Shown here one piece after another: positions 5,881 to 6,249 of a DNA stretch of 6,249 nucleotides. A program made the translations under genes and the position numbers. The DNA is from Limnochordia bacterium (GTDB lineage Bacteria > Bacillota > Limnochordia > Darwinibacteriales > DTU012), in contig SKHL01000092.1 of assembly GCA_007116995.1 (NCBI GenBank), forward strand, positions 1 through 6,249, read 5' to 3'. Position 1 is the first letter of the stretch; the number at the start of each line of letters is the position of its first letter. Below the pieces are notes generated by a model. It was given only the letters and a program-made list of their open reading frames with translations, searched no databases and had not been told where the DNA came from.

Positions 5881-6249
5881 GCGTTTAGAACGTAACTTAA
5901 CACTAATTGATGCTATCACAATTGGTCTAGGAACTATGCTTGGAGCAGGTGTATTCGTTTTAACTGGTCTAGCCGCCCAAGCAGCTGGGCCCGCGTCTAT
6001 TTATTCTTTTGTGATCGCAGGATGCGTTGTATTACTAACCGCTCTATCGTTTGCAGAACTATCCACAGCCTTTCCAAAGGCAGGCGGTCCCTACACCTAT
6101 ATTCGTGAGGCTTTCTCTCCAGCCCTCGCCTTTCTAACCGGATGGTCGCTATGGGTGGGATTAGCTCTGACAACCTCCTTCTATGCAGTGGGATTCGCCC
6201 AATACATCACCTACGTATTTCCAGTACCACCGCTGATCGGAGCAGGGGC
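5879..6249 (+). CDS. APC-superfamily amino acid permease, N-terminal part (partial at window edge)
   Basis: APC-superfamily permeases carry amino acids or related amines across the cytoplasmic membrane, usually with 12 helices. The 123 visible codons cover about the first three. The opening LERNLTLIDAITIGLG, then MLGAGVFVLTG at 20-30, is the family's broken first helix, whose GAG-type glycines bind the substrate backbone. Helix 2 is about 38-58, followed by ELSTAFPKAGGPYTYIREAF at 60-79, the typical cytoplasmic loop, and helix 3 at about 83-110. The substrate cannot be told from this part. I chose TTG at 5879 because of the ribosome binding site at 5866-5873; ATG at 5864 would add MGVRC and GTG at 5870 would add three residues. 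The gene diverges from ridA, and its start is folded into the hairpin at 5840-5880. Confidence 0.88.
   Translation, partial: MRLERNLTLIDAITIGLGTMLGAGVFVLTGLAAQAAGPASIYSFVIAGCVVLLTALSFAELSTAFPKAGGPYTYIREAFSPALAFLTGWSLWVGLALTTSFYAVGFAQYITYVFPVPPLIGAG

Overview
The window looks like chromosomal DNA from a member of the Bacillota, probably clostridial or a relative. The reasons are a DnaD-type primosome protein (a family of Bacillota and their phages and plasmids), strong GGAGG-type ribosome binding sites, a FemAB-family cell-wall transferase and moderate-to-low GC. No mobile element, rRNA, tRNA or CRISPR array was seen. I cannot name the genus from sequence alone.

Layout. Bases 1-3101 read leftward as one compact cluster: an ABC-F ATPase (1227-3101), then a DnaD-like primosome protein (501-1190), then the N-terminal part of a DnaB-type replicative helicase (1-508, cut by the window edge). 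The gaps are 36 bp and an 8-bp overlap, so the three are probably one operon joining a ribosome-associated ATPase to two replication-initiation proteins. From a short divergent intergenic region (3102-3181), a FemAB-family aminoacyltransferase (3182-4189) reads rightward. It meets D-alanine--D-alanine ligase (4186-5268, leftward) head-on; the two stop codons share one CTAG palindrome. Upstream of ddl and on its strand is ridA (5342-5734), an imine/enamine deaminase. After a second divergent intergenic region (5735-5878) the start of an APC-superfamily amino acid permease (5879-6249, partial) reads rightward.

How the genes fit together. The middle of the window has a cell-wall theme. Ddl makes the D-Ala-D-Ala dipeptide of peptidoglycan precursors, and FemAB proteins add cross-bridge residues to those precursors. 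RidA removes 2-aminoacrylate, which is known to damage alanine racemase, the source of Ddl's substrate. The permease may feed amino acids to the same metabolism, but its substrate cannot be read from the sequence.

Most unusual points. First, an 18-bp hairpin with one bulged base covers the ribosome binding site and reaches the likely TTG start codon of the permease; its three G-U pairs only work in the rightward transcript. Second, the FemAB protein appears to have lost two conserved C-terminal motifs. Third, a divergent DnaB N-terminal region is coupled to DnaD downstream of an ABC-F gene. These are sequence-based hypotheses, not demonstrated systems.
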